Numbered from the stretch's first letter, positions 31,680 through 41,929 are shown. The stretch: DNA of 64,000 nt from Providencia alcalifaciens (GCF_915403165.1 NZ_OU659204.1:2604001-2668000); one strand, 5' to 3'. Translations and numbers: made by a program. Notes: generated by a model not told the origin, from the letters alone.

Positions 31680-32018
31680 CTCGACCTCCACGTTCGAATC
31701 AGATTTTGATCAATCTTTGCTAACTGTTTTTAATCGCTGTTGATTGGACAATTGGTCTAACCAACCTATTTAACTAATATATACCAGCTAGAACCCCTAT
31801 ATTCTTTGATATTTATCAAATATTTCGTATGGTAATTAACCAAGTCAGTGCATCTTCATGATTTAAATCAATATTCACATTTAGATTTTTTAATTATTTT
31901 TGTAAATTTTCAAATTAATTTTAAATACTTTGAGTGGGTTAGCGCAGAACAACACTTTATCTCTACGTCATGAACCAGTAAGCTACGAACTATAAAACAC
32001 ATCACTATGGGATCATTC
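31680..32018. other. grcA-ung divergent intergenic region
   Basis: 339 nt. It contains the FNR promoter of grcA and its roughly 90-nt leader. No gene is seen; the ung promoter was not resolved. Confidence 0.5.
31777..31819 (-). promoter_or_regulatory. FNR-activated promoter of grcA
   Basis: TTGATATTTATCAA (31806-31819) is a perfect FNR box. On the minus strand a -10 TATATT lies at 31782-31777, which places the box near -42 relative to the expected start, the class II activating position. This matches the FNR dependence known for Escherichia yfiD. Confidence 0.85.
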
Positions 32019-32699
32019 ATGTCAAATACGATGACTTGGCACGACGTAATCGGTGCGGAAAAATCACAAACTTATTTCAAAGAAACTCTCGCGTTTGTCG
32101 CAAAAGAAAGGGAAAGCGGAAAAACAATCTACCCTCCGCAAGAAGATGTTTTCAATGCGTTTCGCTATACAGAGTTACCTGATATCAAAGTCGTGATCTT
32201 AGGACAAGACCCCTATCATGGACCAGGACAAGCACACGGCTTATCCTTTTCTGTACGTCCGGGTATTAAAGCGCCGCCTTCACTCGTCAATATGTATAAA
32301 GAGCTTGAGAAAGATATTCCTGGATTTGTTCGCCCAGAACATGGCTACCTGCTTAGCTGGGCGCAACAAGGGGTTTTACTCCTCAATACTGTATTAACTG
32401 TAGAACAAGGCAATGCGCACTCACATGCACATCTAGGTTGGGAAACCTTTACAGATAAAGTGATTCAGGCGATTAATGATCATACTGAGGGCGTGATTTT
32501 TCTTTTATGGGGCTCTCATGCACAAAAGAAAGGTCGCATTATCGATACTAAACGCCACCATGTACTTAAAGCACCTCATCCATCCCCACTTTCTGCGCAT
32601 CGAGGCTTCTTAGGATGTGGTCATTTCTCGCAAGCTAATCAATTGCTTGAACAACAGGGCCGCGCACCTATTGATTGGTATCCGGTTATTCCTGAATAA
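32019..32699 (+). CDS. ung: Uracil-DNA glycosylase
   Basis: 226 residues, family 1 UDG that excises uracil from DNA. The water-activating motif [13 protein letters not shown] and the DNA-intercalation motif [11 protein letters not shown] are intact. ATG 32019 is chosen over the in-frame ATG 32007 because GGGA lies 6 nt before it and no ribosome site precedes the first. The protein then begins near TWHDV as in Escherichia. Confidence 0.95.
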   Translation: MSNTMTWHDVIGAEKSQTYFKETLAFVAKERESGKTIYPPQEDVFNAFRYTELPDIKVVILGQDPYHGPGQAHGLSFSVRPGIKAPPSLVNMYKELEKDIPGFVRPEHGYLLSWAQQGVLLLNTVLTVEQGNAHSHAHLGWETFTDKVIQAINDHTEGVIFLLWGSHAQKKGRIIDTKRHHVLKAPHPSPLSAHRGFLGCGHFSQANQLLEQQGRAPIDWYPVIPE

Positions 32700-32746
32700 A
32701 CAAATTATATAGCGATAAATGTGTTGGTGATGAAGTTCGTAATAGA

Positions 32747-32774
32747 AAAATGGGATGCTCAGCATCCCATTTTC
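32747..32774 (+). terminator. Terminator between ung and grpE
   Basis: TGGGATGC (32751-32758), loop TCA, GCATCCCA (32762-32769), with A-rich left and T-rich right flanks. It can act for ung and for convergent grpE. Confidence 0.8.
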
Positions 32775-32807
32775 GTTATATACCCTAAAACTATTTATGC
32801 TCTAAAC

Positions 32808-33398
32808 TTATTTAGAAACAATGACCATTGCAGGGCGCAACAGACGGTTATTCAAGGTATAACCCTTTTGCATCACATTGATCACTTGTCCTGCACTGTG
32901 GTCAGGAGATTCAATCATGGTCATTGCTTGGTGAACCTCAGGGTTGAATGGTACATTTGCCGCATCAACAGGCTCAATACCAAACTTAGAAACGGCATCT
33001 AAGAACGTTTTCAACGTAAGATCTAAGCCTTCTAACATCGCTTTGGATTCTTCGTTGTCACGATCAGCAGCCTCAATTGCACGCTCTAAGTTATCAATAA
33101 CAGGCAACAATTCATTGGAAAACTTCTCAAGCGCGAACTTGTGGGCTTTTTCAATATCTTGTTCTGTACGACGTCGAATATTTTCGATTTCAGCGTGAGC
33201 ACGTAACATCGCTTCGCGTTCAGTTTTACGGGAAGCTTCAAGTTGCTGTTCAAGCTCAGCAATACGCGCTGCTAACGCTTGTTCTTCGGCTTGTAAATCT
33301 GCTTGTTGAGTATCAACTTCTTGCTCTGCTTGAACTTTTTGTGTTTCATTTTGCTCAGAAGCTTGCTCATCATGCATGTTTTGTTCTTTACTACTCAT
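32808..33398 (-). CDS. grpE: Nucleotide exchange factor GrpE
   Basis: 196-residue co-chaperone that releases ADP from DnaK. A long Gln/Glu-rich N-terminal helix (about 10-90) is followed by the conserved [17 protein letters not shown] segment and the beta domain (EVHQAMTMI…[21 protein letters not shown]). Length is close to Escherichia (197). It is driven by a heat-shock promoter and divergent from nadK. Confidence 0.96.
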   Translation of the reverse strand: MSSKEQNMHDEQASEQNETQKVQAEQEVDTQQADLQAEEQALAARIAELEQQLEASRKTEREAMLRAHAEIENIRRRTEQDIEKAHKFALEKFSNELLPVIDNLERAIEAADRDNEESKAMLEGLDLTLKTFLDAVSKFGIEPVDAANVPFNPEVHQAMTMIESPDHSAGQVINVMQKGYTLNNRLLRPAMVIVSK

Positions 33399-33443
33399 GA
33401 ATATCTCCGCGTATTTAGCAATAATTCTATCTATGAGAGTATT

Positions 33444-33469
33444 ATGGGGATCTAATACAGGGATTCAAG
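33444..33469 (-). promoter_or_regulatory. Sigma-32 heat-shock promoter of grpE
   Basis: On the minus strand -35 CTTGAA (33469-33464) and -10 CCCCAT (33449-33444) are separated by 14 nt, matching the sigma-32 consensus CTTGAAA-N11-16-CCCCATNT. It lies about 46 nt before grpE. Confidence 0.88.
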
Positions 33470-33499
33470 GGAAGTCATACAACGAGGAGTTAAAAAAGT

Positions 33500-34399
33500 A
33501 TGCAAAAGGCTAAGATGACACCATCTTCACAATTTAAAACTATCGGTATTGTCGGACACCCAAGGCACCCTGAAGCACTGGCGACCCATGAACTTATCTA
33601 TCATTGGCTAATTTCAAAAAATTACCACGCAATAATTGATAAACAAGTGGCTAAGGATTTGAAATTAAAAGATGCCAATACAGGGACTTTAACAGAAATC
33701 GGTCAACAAGCCGATTTAGTCGTTGTTGTTGGAGGTGATGGCAACATGCTTGGAGCCGCGCGAATTTTATCCCGCTATAACAATAAAGTTATTGGTGTAA
33801 ACCGCGGCAATTTAGGTTTTTTAACCGACCTGGACCCCGACAATGCCCTTCAACAACTTTCTTGTGTTCTTGATGGCGAATATCACGAAGAGCAGCGCTT
33901 TTTATTAGAAGCTCAAGTTATTAAAGCGAATCAAAAAGCCCGTAAAAGTAGCGCCATCAACGAAGTGGTTCTGCACCCTGGTAAAGTCGCGCATATGATT
34001 GAGTTTGAAGTTTACATTGATGAAAAATTTGCCTTTTCACAACGCTCAGATGGCTTAATTATTGCGACCCCGACAGGCTCAACAGCCTACTCTTTATCCG
34101 CTGGGGGGCCTATCCTGACACCGAATCTAGACGCTATTGTACTCGTGCCGATGTTCCCACACACCCTATCGTCTCGCCCGCTAGTGATCAGCAGCGACAG
34201 CAGTATCCGCTTAAAATTTTTACGAACCAATATTGATTATGAAGTCAGTTGCGACAGTCAAATTATGCTACCCATACAGGATGGCGAAGAGGTGATTATT
34301 AAACGCAGCTCGAAGAGCCTGAATTTAGTTCATCCAAAAGATTATAATTATTTCAATACATTAAGTTCAAAACTCGGTTGGTCTAAAAAAACTTTTTAA
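33500..34399 (+). CDS. nadK: NAD kinase
   Basis: 299 residues. It phosphorylates NAD to NADP. GGDGNML (catalytic Asp), [10 protein letters not shown] and [15 protein letters not shown] are intact. Two starts are plausible: ATG 33500 with GAGGAG 10 nt upstream, or ATG 33515 with AAAGG 5 nt upstream, which gives a length closer to Escherichia (292). The longer form is listed. Confidence 0.94.
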   Translation: MQKAKMTPSSQFKTIGIVGHPRHPEALATHELIYHWLISKNYHAIIDKQVAKDLKLKDANTGTLTEIGQQADLVVVVGGDGNMLGAARILSRYNNKVIGVNRGNLGFLTDLDPDNALQQLSCVLDGEYHEEQRFLLEAQVIKANQKARKSSAINEVVLHPGKVAHMIEFEVYIDEKFAFSQRSDGLIIATPTGSTAYSLSAGGPILTPNLDAIVLVPMFPHTLSSRPLVISSDSSIRLKFLRTNIDYEVSCDSQIMLPIQDGEEVIIKRSSKSLNLVHPKDYNYFNTLSSKLGWSKKTF

Positions 34400-34418
34400 A
34401 TTTTTCGCACTGCCTCTT

Positions 34419-34438
34419 TACTGTATAAAAAAACAGGC
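34419..34438 (+). promoter_or_regulatory. LexA box 1 of recN
   Basis: CTGTATAAAAAAACAG (34421-34436) is CTG-N10-CAG with the usual A/T interior, about 50 nt before recN. It overlaps a likely -10 (TATAAA). Confidence 0.88.
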
Positions 34439-34440
34439 TA

Positions 34441-34460
34441 AACTGTATGAAAACACAGGT
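34441..34460 (+). promoter_or_regulatory. LexA box 2 of recN
   Basis: CTGTATGAAAACACAG (34443-34458), again CTG-N10-CAG, 22 bp after box 1. Tandem LexA sites before recN also occur in Escherichia and predict strong SOS control. Confidence 0.85.
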
Positions 34461-34484
34461 GTGTATTTAAACAGGAGAGCGCAG

Positions 34485-36146
34485 ATGCTAACCCAACTAA
34501 CCATCAATAATTTTGCTATCGTTCGTGAGTTAGAAATCGATTTTCGTAGCGGTATGACGACAATTACAGGTGAAACCGGTGCGGGGAAATCCATTGCTAT
34601 CGATGCTCTTGGTTTATGTTTAGGTAACCGAGGTGAAGCCAATATGGTTCGCCCTGGCGCTCAACGTGCCGACTTGTGTGCTCGCTTTTCACTATCTGAC
34701 GCTCAAATGGCGGCAAACTGGCTCATTGAGCATCAGCTTGATAATCAAAATGAGTGCTTACTTCGTCGAACCATCGCTATTGATGGACGCTCTCGAGGCT
34801 TTATTAATGGTGTCTCCGTTCCCTTATCCCAATTACGTGAACTGGGCGCATTACTGATCCAAATTCATGGCCAACATGCCCACCAACTATTATTAGATAA
34901 TGACCATCAGCAATCCTTACTTGATGCCTACGCTAATCAGCAAGAATTACTCGCTCAAATGAAGCAAACGTGGCAAAAATGGCATGAATCTTGTCAGCAA
35001 TTAGCTGTTTTTCAAAAACAAATGCAAGAGCGTGAGTCTCGCCAGCAATTGCTTGATTATCATTTAAAAGAGCTCAATGAGTTCCTACCTATTCAAGGGG
35101 AGTTTGAGGAAATTGACCAAGAATATAAGCAGCTTGCTAATCACGGGCAATTTTTAACTATTGGGCAAACAACAGCACAAATTCTGACAGAAAGTGATGA
35201 TGCGAACGTCATCAGCCTTCTCAATATGGCAAAAAATGAGCTTTCCGACTTAGTCGCTCTGAACCCTAAATTCTCAGGGTTATTGGATATGCTGGAAGAA
35301 GCGACCATTCAAGTTAGCGAAGTGAGTGATGAAATTAAACATTACTGCGATCAATATGAATTAGACCCAAATCGTTTATTTGAATTGGAACAGCGAATTT
35401 CCAAACAAATTAGTTTGGCACGTAAGCACCACGTTACGCCTGAAGCTCTACCTGAACTTTTCCAGCAATTAGTTGAAGAACAAAATCAGATTGCTAACCA
35501 AAATGAAGATTGTGAAGCTTTAAATGCACAAGTCATTGCTGACAACCAAAAAGCGTTAGAATGTGCGGAACGTTTACATCATGTACGCCGGCATTATGCA
35601 CAAGAGCTCAGCCAGCTAATTACCAGCAGTATGCACCAACTTTCAATGCCTCATGGCCTCTTCACGATTGATGTAAAATTTGTTCCTGAACATTTGCAAA
35701 TTGATGGTGCCTGCAAAGTCGAATTCAATGTCACTACTAACCCAGGACAGCCACATCAAGCATTAGCAAAAGTCGCATCAGGTGGTGAGCTATCTCGCAT
35801 CGCTTTAGCTATTCAAGTGATCTCCGCGAAAAAAATGGATACTCCGGCGTTAATTTTTGATGAAGTGGACGTGGGGATCAGTGGCCCAACCGCTGCTATC
35901 GTCGGGAAATTGCTCCGTGAACTGGGTGAATCCACCCAAGTTATGTGTGTGACTCATTTGCCTCAAGTTGCAGGCTGCGGTCATCAGCATTTTTATGTTA
36001 GTAAAGAAACAAACGGTGTGGAAACCGAGACTCACATGCAATTACTGGATAAAAAATCTAGATTACAAGAACTTGCAAGGTTACTCGCAGGTTCTGAAGT
36101 GACAAAAAATACGTTAGCTAATGCAAAAGAGTTGCTCGCAGCTTAA
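34485..36146 (+). CDS. recN: DNA repair protein RecN
   Basis: 553-residue SMC-like ATPase for double-strand-break repair. Walker A GETGAGKS near residue 29-36, central coiled coil, ABC signature [14 protein letters not shown] near 427 and Walker [13 protein letters not shown] near 455. ATG 34485 (AGGAG 7 nt upstream) gives [16 protein letters not shown] and the exact Escherichia length; upstream in-frame codons overlap the LexA boxes and are unlikely to be used. Confidence 0.96.
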   Translation: MLTQLTINNFAIVRELEIDFRSGMTTITGETGAGKSIAIDALGLCLGNRGEANMVRPGAQRADLCARFSLSDAQMAANWLIEHQLDNQNECLLRRTIAIDGRSRGFINGVSVPLSQLRELGALLIQIHGQHAHQLLLDNDHQQSLLDAYANQQELLAQMKQTWQKWHESCQQLAVFQKQMQERESRQQLLDYHLKELNEFLPIQGEFEEIDQEYKQLANHGQFLTIGQTTAQILTESDDANVISLLNMAKNELSDLVALNPKFSGLLDMLEEATIQVSEVSDEIKHYCDQYELDPNRLFELEQRISKQISLARKHHVTPEALPELFQQLVEEQNQIANQNEDCEALNAQVIADNQKALECAERLHHVRRHYAQELSQLITSSMHQLSMPHGLFTIDVKFVPEHLQIDGACKVEFNVTTNPGQPHQALAKVASGGELSRIALAIQVISAKKMDTPALIFDEVDVGISGPTAAIVGKLLRELGESTQVMCVTHLPQVAGCGHQHFYVSKETNGVETETHMQLLDKKSRLQELARLLAGSEVTKNTLANAKELLAA

Positions 36147-36258
36147 ATTTCGACAACTTTTTTTATCTCCTGTTGTCTTAGAGTCGATCTGGAAGGTTTT
36201 AAATTGTATCAATGTCGATTATCATTGATGTTCTGACTCCAAAAGGAATGAGATATCC

Positions 36259-36651
36259 ATGCGTTATAAATTGTTAACTGCTGCAGCACTATCATTCGCA
36301 TTAATGTCCACGGGCTGTTCAATGATGGAACGTCTTGTCTATCATCCGGATATTAACCAAGGTAACTACCTGACGGCGAAAGATGTTGCGAAGATTAAAA
36401 AAGGAATGACACAGCAACAGGTTGCTTATGCTTTAGGCACGCCAATGATGACTGACCCGTTTGGTTCTCAGACTTGGTTTTATGTTTTCCGCCAAGAGCT
36501 GGGGCATGATCCAGTGAAGCAAGAAACATTGACGCTGACGTTTGATCGCAACGGTATCCTGACAGATATCAAAAACGAAAAAAACCTTGAAGCGCAACAA
36601 GCCATGGAAGCTGGTGAAATTAAAGCATCAGAACCAAAAGCAGCGGAATAA
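36259..36651 (+). CDS. bamE: Outer membrane assembly lipoprotein BamE
   Basis: 130-residue lipoprotein of the BAM complex (SmpA/OmlA). Signal peptide with lipobox MSTGC (acylated Cys near residue 20). The conserved core [24 protein letters not shown] and [12 protein letters not shown] follow. A Lys/Glu/Ala-rich tail of about 20 residues makes it longer than Escherichia BamE (113). It stands alone downstream of recN, as in Escherichia. Confidence 0.95.
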   Translation: MRYKLLTAAALSFALMSTGCSMMERLVYHPDINQGNYLTAKDVAKIKKGMTQQQVAYALGTPMMTDPFGSQTWFYVFRQELGHDPVKQETLTLTFDRNGILTDIKNEKNLEAQQAMEAGEIKASEPKAAE

Positions 36652-36700
36652 CACCCTATATAGCGTAATGCTTGAGCGTGTATAACTTGAATATGTATAA

Positions 36701-36761
36701 GTAGCTACCTGCTCCATTTACATGATGGGATAACAAACAGGTAGTTACTTTAGTGTTTTTG
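36701..36761 (+). terminator. Possible terminator of bamE
   Basis: Inverted repeat GTAGCTACCTG (36701-36711) / CAGGTAGTTAC (36738-36748), one mismatch, followed by TTTAGTGTTTTT. The remainder of 36762-36931 shows nothing clear. Confidence 0.5.
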
Positions 36762-36931
36762 TTCATCCCTTTATAGTTTCTTGTCAATACATAAAGCGCC
36801 ATCCTCTACGTTCTAGCCTATCAATCGAGGCATCCATCGCACCCACAAAGAAAAAACCTATAAATTAGATACAAAAAAACCAAGCTTTCACTCGGCTTCA
36901 TATCAAATTGATTCACTCACTACGCAATATC

Positions 36932-37225
36932 TTATTTATTATTCTCTTTCGATTTTTCAGCTCGCTTGCGACGTAGCTCTTTCGGGTCGGCAATCAATGG
37001 GCGATAAATTTCGATTCTATCCCCTTCTTGAACGACATCACCCAATTTCGCTGGGCGACTATAAATGCCCACTTTATTTTTCTTTAAATCGATATCCGAA
37101 CGCAACGTTAAAATACCCGACGCAATAATTGCTTCTTCAATCGTGGTTCCTTCTGCAACCTTCACAGAGAGCAAAAATTGCTTTTCAGGCAACGCATAAG
37201 TCACTTCAATATTGATATCAGACAC
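36932..37225 (-). CDS. rnfH: RnfH family protein (YfjF/RatB)
   Basis: 97-residue ubiquitin-like (beta-grasp) protein of uncharacterised role. The diagnostic block [45 protein letters not shown] is present. The true start is GTG 37225, which overlaps the ratA stop (GTGTCTGA, 8-nt overlap) and gives the usual length; the longer open frame upstream is ratA read in another frame. Confidence 0.9.
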   Translation of the reverse strand: MSDINIEVTYALPEKQFLLSVKVAEGTTIEEAIIASGILTLRSDIDLKKNKVGIYSRPAKLGDVVQEGDRIEIYRPLIADPKELRRKRAEKSKENNK

Positions 37226-37652
37226 GGTAAACGACCTTAGCGCGAGACGTAAATGCTTGAACCATATTATTAGCCAGCTCTTTGAATATTTTACCGAATG
37301 CCAATTCAACCAGCTTGTTCGTAAATTCAAAATCGAGATGAAATTCAATTTTACAGGCGTCAGCACTCAAAGGAATAAACTGCCATCCCCCAGTTAAGGC
37401 TCTAAAAGGGCCTTCAACTAATTGCATTTGGATACGTTTATTTTCTTCCAACGTATTTTTCGTAATGAAGGTTTTGCTAATTCCCGCCTTTGAAACCTCA
37501 ACCGAGGCCGTCATTTCATCAGAATTTTGGCTAATAATTCGGCTTCCAACGCATCCCGGTAAAAAACTTGGATATGAAATCACATCATTCACAAGTTTAT
37601 ACATTTGTTCTGCGCTAAAAGGGACTAACGCAGAGCGACTAATCTGTGGCAT
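37218..37652 (-). CDS. ratA: Ribosome association toxin RatA
   Basis: 144-residue START/polyketide-cyclase-fold protein (YfjG). In Escherichia it binds 50S subunits and blocks 70S formation; homologues (COQ10-like) bind ubiquinone. Motifs [28 protein letters not shown] and [27 protein letters not shown] are present. ATG 37652 (AGGAA 5 nt upstream) is preferred to the earlier in-frame start. Divergent from smpB, the conserved arrangement. Confidence 0.92.
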   Translation of the reverse strand: MPQISRSALVPFSAEQMYKLVNDVISYPSFLPGCVGSRIISQNSDEMTASVEVSKAGISKTFITKNTLEENKRIQMQLVEGPFRALTGGWQFIPLSADACKIEFHLDFEFTNKLVELAFGKIFKELANNMVQAFTSRAKVVYRV

Positions 37653-37805
37653 ATCAATTCCTATCCCCAAAAACTGCGCATATAATAGCACCATTGATGG
37701 GTTACTCAAAAAACAAAACCCGTGCAGGGCAAGAAATGCACAATCGCAAAAATATCAGTGTTGAACGATTTCATTCAACGCATCTTAACGTATAATGAAT
37801 GAACT

Positions 37806-38288
37806 ATGACAAAGAAAAAACCATATAAACCCGGTTCAGCAACAATTGCTATGAACAAACGTGCTCGCCACGAATATTCTATCGAAGAGGAGTTCGAGGC
37901 GGGTTTATCCCTACAAGGTTGGGAAGTTAAATCATTACGCGCGGGCAAAGCCAACATTGGTGATAGCTATGTTTTACTGCGAGATGGTGAAGCCTATCTG
38001 TTTGGTGCCAACTTTACACCACTGACGGTAGCGTCATCCCATGTCGTCTGTGATCCAACTCGCAGTAGAAAATTACTTCTTAATCAGCGTGAATTAGATA
38101 CCCTTTACGGTAAAGTTAACCGTGAAGGCTATACCGTCATCGCTCTTTCCTTATATTGGAAAAACGCGTGGTGCAAAGTGAAAATTGGCGTCGCCAAAGG
38201 TAAAAAAGCCCACGACAAGCGTTCTGATATCAAAGATAGAGAGTGGCAATTAGATAAAGCACGAATAATGAAACATTCTAATCGCTAA
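37806..38288 (+). CDS. smpB: SsrA-binding protein SmpB
   Basis: 160-residue partner of tmRNA in ribosome rescue. The OB-fold core ([40 protein letters not shown]) and the basic C-terminal tail ([24 protein letters not shown]) that mimics the anticodon arm are intact. It lies 47 nt before ssrA. Confidence 0.97.
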   Translation: MTKKKPYKPGSATIAMNKRARHEYSIEEEFEAGLSLQGWEVKSLRAGKANIGDSYVLLRDGEAYLFGANFTPLTVASSHVVCDPTRSRKLLLNQRELDTLYGKVNREGYTVIALSLYWKNAWCKVKIGVAKGKKAHDKRSDIKDREWQLDKARIMKHSNR

Positions 38289-38316
38289 GTCCTAGCTTTA
38301 TAGAGTTATTTTCTGT

Positions 38317-38322
38317 TATACT
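38317..38322 (+). promoter_or_regulatory. -10 element of ssrA
   Basis: TATACT lies 13 nt before the mature 5' end of tmRNA. The -35 is weak. It implies a short 5' leader removed by RNase P. Confidence 0.6.
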
Positions 38323-38335
38323 GCGCTCATAACTT

Positions 38336-38699
38336 GGGGCTGATTCTGGATTCGACGGGATTTGCGAAACCCAAGGTGCATGCCGAGGGGCGGTTGGCCT
38401 CGTAAAAAGCCGCAAAAAAATAGTCGCAAACGACGAAAACTACGCACTAGCAGCTTAATAACCTGCTTAGAGCCTTCTCTCCCTAGCCTCCGCTCTTAGG
38501 ACGGGGATCAAGAGAAGTCAAACCCAAAAGAGATCGCGTGGATGCCTTGCCTGGGGTTGAAGCGTTAAACTTAATCAGGATAGTTTGTTGATGGCGTGTC
38601 TGTCCGCAGTTGGCAAATGAAATTAAAGACTAGACTAAGCATGTAGTACCGAGGATGTAGAAATTTCGGACGCGGGTTCAACTCCCGCCAGCTCCACCA
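38336..38699 (+). ncRNA. ssrA: tmRNA (SsrA)
   Basis: 364-nt transfer-messenger RNA. The 5' end GGGGCTGATTCTGGATTCGA and 3' end …GGTTCAACTCCCGCCAGCTCCACCA pair to form the alanine-tRNA-like acceptor and T arm. The resume codon GCA at 38426 opens the tag reading frame ANDENYALAA, ending at TAA 38456-38458, identical to the Escherichia tag. It rescues stalled ribosomes with SmpB. Its 3' end is a common integration site, and an island follows directly. Confidence 0.98.
38676..38699 (+). other. Candidate attachment site (attL) in the ssrA 3' end
   Basis: GTTCAACTCCCGCCAGCTCC, the T-arm and acceptor end of ssrA, recurs in degenerate form at 46884-46903, with AT-rich mobile-type genes between. The pair is interpreted as the borders of an integrated island. 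Confidence 0.5.
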
Positions 38700-38707
38700 A
38701 TTAAATC

Positions 38708-38742
38708 AAGGGGTTGCGTGAAAACGCAGCCCCTTTGTTTTA
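38708..38742 (+). terminator. Terminator after ssrA
   Basis: AAGGGGTTGCGT…ACGCAGCCCCTT stem (from 38708) with a GAAA-type loop, then TTTGTTTTA. Confidence 0.88.
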
Positions 38743-38808
38743 TCTAATGTCCACTTTGTGACTGCCACTTATAATCAAGCTCAATCACCTCCCCATCATG
38801 ATCTCTTT

Positions 38809-40242
38809 CTAACTAGATCGCGGAGCTAACACCTCGCGGTTACCATTATGAATCGGCTCACTGACTATACCGTTAGATTCTAACTGTTCAACGATCATTG
38901 CCGCTCTGTTATAACCGATTCTAAATTGCCTCTGAATACCTGAAATAGAAACGCGCTGTTGCTCTACAACAAATTCAGTTGCTTGATCAAATAATGGGTC
39001 AAGCTCTTCCTCTGACATACCACTATTCTGGGCATCATTATAAAGATTAAGATAACTCGCACTTCCCCATCGTTTACAATAATCGACTGTATCCCTGATA
39101 TCTGAATCACTCACATAAGTACCTTGAATCCTAGTCGGTTCAGATAAACTCGGTGATGCGAATAGCATATCCCCCAAACCAAATAGTGATTCTGCACCAT
39201 ACTGATCAAGGATTAAATTAGAGTCAGCCCTAGAGGACACAGAAAGAGCAATGCGTGTAGGAATATTAACTCGAAGCTGTGTGCCAATACTGGTGGATAA
39301 AGGGCTACGAGTTGTCAGAATTAAGTGAATACCAACCGCATGACCTTGCTGGCTCAATAGAACCAACATTTCTCCTATTTGCTTATATTCACCAATAAGT
39401 TGGACGTAATCATCAACACAAACAACAATTTCAGGCTCACAACCTAAATACGGATGCTCACTGTCACTTTCTCTAGGACGCCAGAAAGGATCAGGCAAAG
39501 GCATATTTAGCTCTTTCGTATTTGATATTACTTTATTGTATCCACTCAAATTACGTTGATTTAATGCGCCAAATAATTTTTGACGGCGCTGCAATTCCGC
39601 GACCAAAAACGTTAATGGATTTATTGACTGAATAGGAGCAGAGATAACAGGAAATAATAAGTGAGGTATATCGTTATATAAGCTGAGTTCAAGCTGGCTT
39701 GTATCAAACATCACAAAGCGAACTTTATCCGGCGAGTTTCTGTATAAAATGCTCATTACCAAGGAATGCATTAACATTGACTTGCCTGAGCGCGTCACGC
39801 CTGCAATAAGTAAATGCGGCATTTGAGCCAGATCCCAACCAATTGGATCTCCAATAATATCTTCGCCTAACATGACTGAAAGAGAGGATAAACCACCACT
39901 TCCGCACCATACATTAAAGCACTCAGCAAAAGGTACTACTCGACGATAAGTGTTAGTAACGCGTAACCCGATACAAGGCGTCCCTGCAATAAAATCAATG
40001 ATTTTTATATCAACGACACTCAGGAAGCGACACAACTCTGGCACTAGCGCCGTCACTTGAGATGCTTTTATCCCCCTGCCCAGCTCGATTCTAAAGAGTG
40101 TAAATGTTGCGCCTTCGTCATAGCCGACAACCTCTCCTCTTATTTGGTATTGCAGAAAGCAAGATTCAATAGCACGAGCCATCATATCTAGCTCTTGAGG
40201 TGACCAACAAAACACAGAAGTATGAATAAACGGTTGTGACAT
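38809..40242 (-). CDS. Soluble FtsK-like DNA translocase, truncated paralog
   Basis: 477 residues corresponding to the C-terminal motor half of FtsK. Order: alpha domain, RecA-like beta domain with Walker A AGVTRSGKS (147-155; FtsK has GTTGSGKS) and Walker B VVCVDDYVQL (273-282; FtsK has VDEFADL, so the catalytic Glu is Asp here), then an FtsK gamma winged helix (about 405-477, DPLFDQATEFV…ISGIQRQFRIGYNRAA…HNGNREVLAP). There is no membrane domain or linker. ATG 40242 has AGGAG 7 nt upstream. It follows a small membrane protein by about 40 nt. Not the housekeeping FtsK; its function is unknown. Confidence 0.8.
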   Translation of the reverse strand: MSQPFIHTSVFCWSPQELDMMARAIESCFLQYQIRGEVVGYDEGATFTLFRIELGRGIKASQVTALVPELCRFLSVVDIKIIDFIAGTPCIGLRVTNTYRRVVPFAECFNVWCGSGGLSSLSVMLGEDIIGDPIGWDLAQMPHLLIAGVTRSGKSMLMHSLVMSILYRNSPDKVRFVMFDTSQLELSLYNDIPHLLFPVISAPIQSINPLTFLVAELQRRQKLFGALNQRNLSGYNKVISNTKELNMPLPDPFWRPRESDSEHPYLGCEPEIVVCVDDYVQLIGEYKQIGEMLVLLSQQGHAVGIHLILTTRSPLSTSIGTQLRVNIPTRIALSVSSRADSNLILDQYGAESLFGLGDMLFASPSLSEPTRIQGTYVSDSDIRDTVDYCKRWGSASYLNLYNDAQNSGMSEEELDPLFDQATEFVVEQQRVSISGIQRQFRIGYNRAAMIVEQLESNGIVSEPIHNGNREVLAPRSS

Positions 40243-40284
40243 CAAATTTCTCCTGAATAACTATTTATCTTTTAATATAAGGAA

Positions 40285-40839
40285 TTATCGGGAAAACTGA
40301 TAATCAATCATGTATGCCCCCATAGGGCTCGTTTTTACTCTGACCCAGAGCACTCCTGTATTTTTCAACGTTTTCGAGTTTGGCTCTTTGATGCAAGATA
40401 ATGTCCACCGGTCAGTATAGATTTCTTTTATCCATATACCATATTCACATCTACCCGATTTACCAACTCTCGGCCCTGGTGATACGATTTCATATTCTGT
40501 TTGGTAGCGAACTGTTTTATTTGCCAATGAATAGGCAAGCACATCAAATAGAGGCACGATAAACATAAGTCCAAGGAATCCGCCCCAAAGAAAATTACTA
40601 TATACTTGTTTTTTAGGGCGCAGAAAGGTACTCCAAACGCTGCCAATTACCCCAGTGAAAATGGCAAAAACAATAGAAATTGTCCATATTGGAAACCATT
40701 CGAATAACACAACATTGTCGCCTAAAAAAAACGACAGAAATAGATATGCTAGCCAATAGCAATAAAGGATAAAAATAAAATAAGTAGATAATGATTTTTC
40801 CTTGTTACCCTTACTGTATGATTTGAATTGATAGTCCAT
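40285..40839 (-). CDS. Small membrane protein of unknown function
   Basis: 184 residues, not recognised. Three hydrophobic segments (about 19-40, 50-72 and 83-105) are followed by a soluble C-terminal domain of about 75 residues containing Cys near 131 and 149. The sequence begins and ends with the word DYQF. It lies 42 nt upstream of the FtsK-like gene on the same strand and is probably co-transcribed. It might tether that motor to the membrane, but this is inference. Confidence 0.65.
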   Translation of the reverse strand: MDYQFKSYSKGNKEKSLSTYFIFILYCYWLAYLFLSFFLGDNVVLFEWFPIWTISIVFAIFTGVIGSVWSTFLRPKKQVYSNFLWGGFLGLMFIVPLFDVLAYSLANKTVRYQTEYEIVSPGPRVGKSGRCEYGIWIKEIYTDRWTLSCIKEPNSKTLKNTGVLWVRVKTSPMGAYMIDYQFSR

Positions 40840-41233
40840 AAAATTCTTACATCGCTAAAATACGCGCTTATATAGGCATTTATACTTAATTCACTTTAAA
40901 TTAAGCCAATTATTTTTATCATGAAATTACGGCCAAGTAGATACAGTCTTTACAAATAGGCAATCTATTTGGCTTCAATAAATTAAATCACATATTGTTT
41001 ATATCTGAAAATCTTTATGCCTTACTGATAAATAACACTCTATTTCACTCCATTGAAAAAATGTAAATTATGATATATCAAGTTAATATTTTTCTAATTC
41101 AAACGTAAATCCAGCATATAACAAGGTCAAATAAGCTCTTTATCACATAAATATCTAATGTGAGACACTTTCCTCTAGATAGCAAAAACAATGGCCTTAA
41201 GACTCAAAAACTATGAACCTTAATAGTAACTGA
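40840..41233. other. AT-rich gap in island
   Basis: 394 nt between the small membrane protein and the integrase remnant. Very AT-rich; no gene, RNA or repeat recognised. It should contain the promoter of the membrane protein/FtsK-like pair. Confidence 0.4.
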
Positions 41234-41818
41234 GTGATTTGCCCTCTATCACCTAAAGAAATCTCAGCCCTACTCGCTGCGGCAAGATACGAGCAATAGA
41301 AAAACTTATTTCAGTTTGCCATTAATACTGGGTTAAGAAGTTCTGAATTATGCGCATTGAGATGGAGCGATATAGATTTTTTAGAGAATACCGCACACGT
41401 GCAGTCCGCCAGCGTAGTAGGTGTTATTAAGAAAACCAAAACTAAAGCTGGTACCAGAAAGGTAGAGTTGAATAGTGAAGCCATGAACGCCCTAAATGAC
41501 CAAAAGCAATTCACGTTTATGAAAGATGGTGTAATTTTTGAAGACCCGAAAACAAATAAAGTCTGGGCAGGTGCTGATGCGATCAGGAAAAAAGCATGGG
41601 TACCGACGCTGAAAAAAGCAGGTATTCGATATCGCAATCCATATCAAACTAGACATACCTTTGCCACGAGGTATATCAGCCAAGGCGCTAATCTATTTTG
41701 GCTAGCAGGACAAATGGGGCATAAAGGGCCTGAGATGCTGTTTAGGCATTATCTTAAAGAGTATGACGGCTATACAGCTTATAATATTAAGTATCAAAAT
41801 TTCTCTTCAGCTAATTAA
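41234..41818 (+). pseudogene. Tyrosine integrase remnant
   Basis: C-terminal half of a phage/island tyrosine recombinase. From 41243 the frame reads PLSPKEISALLAAARYEQ, then a TAG at 41297, then continues as FQFAINTGLRSSELCALRWSD, the catalytic Arg I box. The R-H-x-x-R region (RNPYQTRHTFATRY), GH and final Tyr (FRHY) are intact. The N-terminal arm-binding and core-binding domains are missing, with a TGA just upstream at 41231. A residual ORF could start at TTG 41357 but lacks Arg I. The island is therefore probably unable to excise by itself. Confidence 0.85.
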
Positions 41819-41853
41819 TACTTCTTTTATCAGGAACTATATGAATATAAAAC

Positions 41854-41885
41854 GCCCTGAGATAGTTTAACTCGGGGCATATTTA
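41854..41885. terminator. Hairpin between integrase remnant and nuclease gene
   Basis: GCCCTGAG (41854-41861) / CTCGGGGC (41871-41878) with one G-U pair, AT-rich flanks. It could terminate either convergent transcript. Confidence 0.5.
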
Positions 41886-41929
41886 AATTAACATCAGCCT
41901 TTTAATGTGTGATATTTAGTATTATCATC

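Noticed and set aside
31741..31754. Second FNR box near grcA (TTGATTGGACAATT)
   Set aside because: Only one half-site matches; the other half deviates too much to call.
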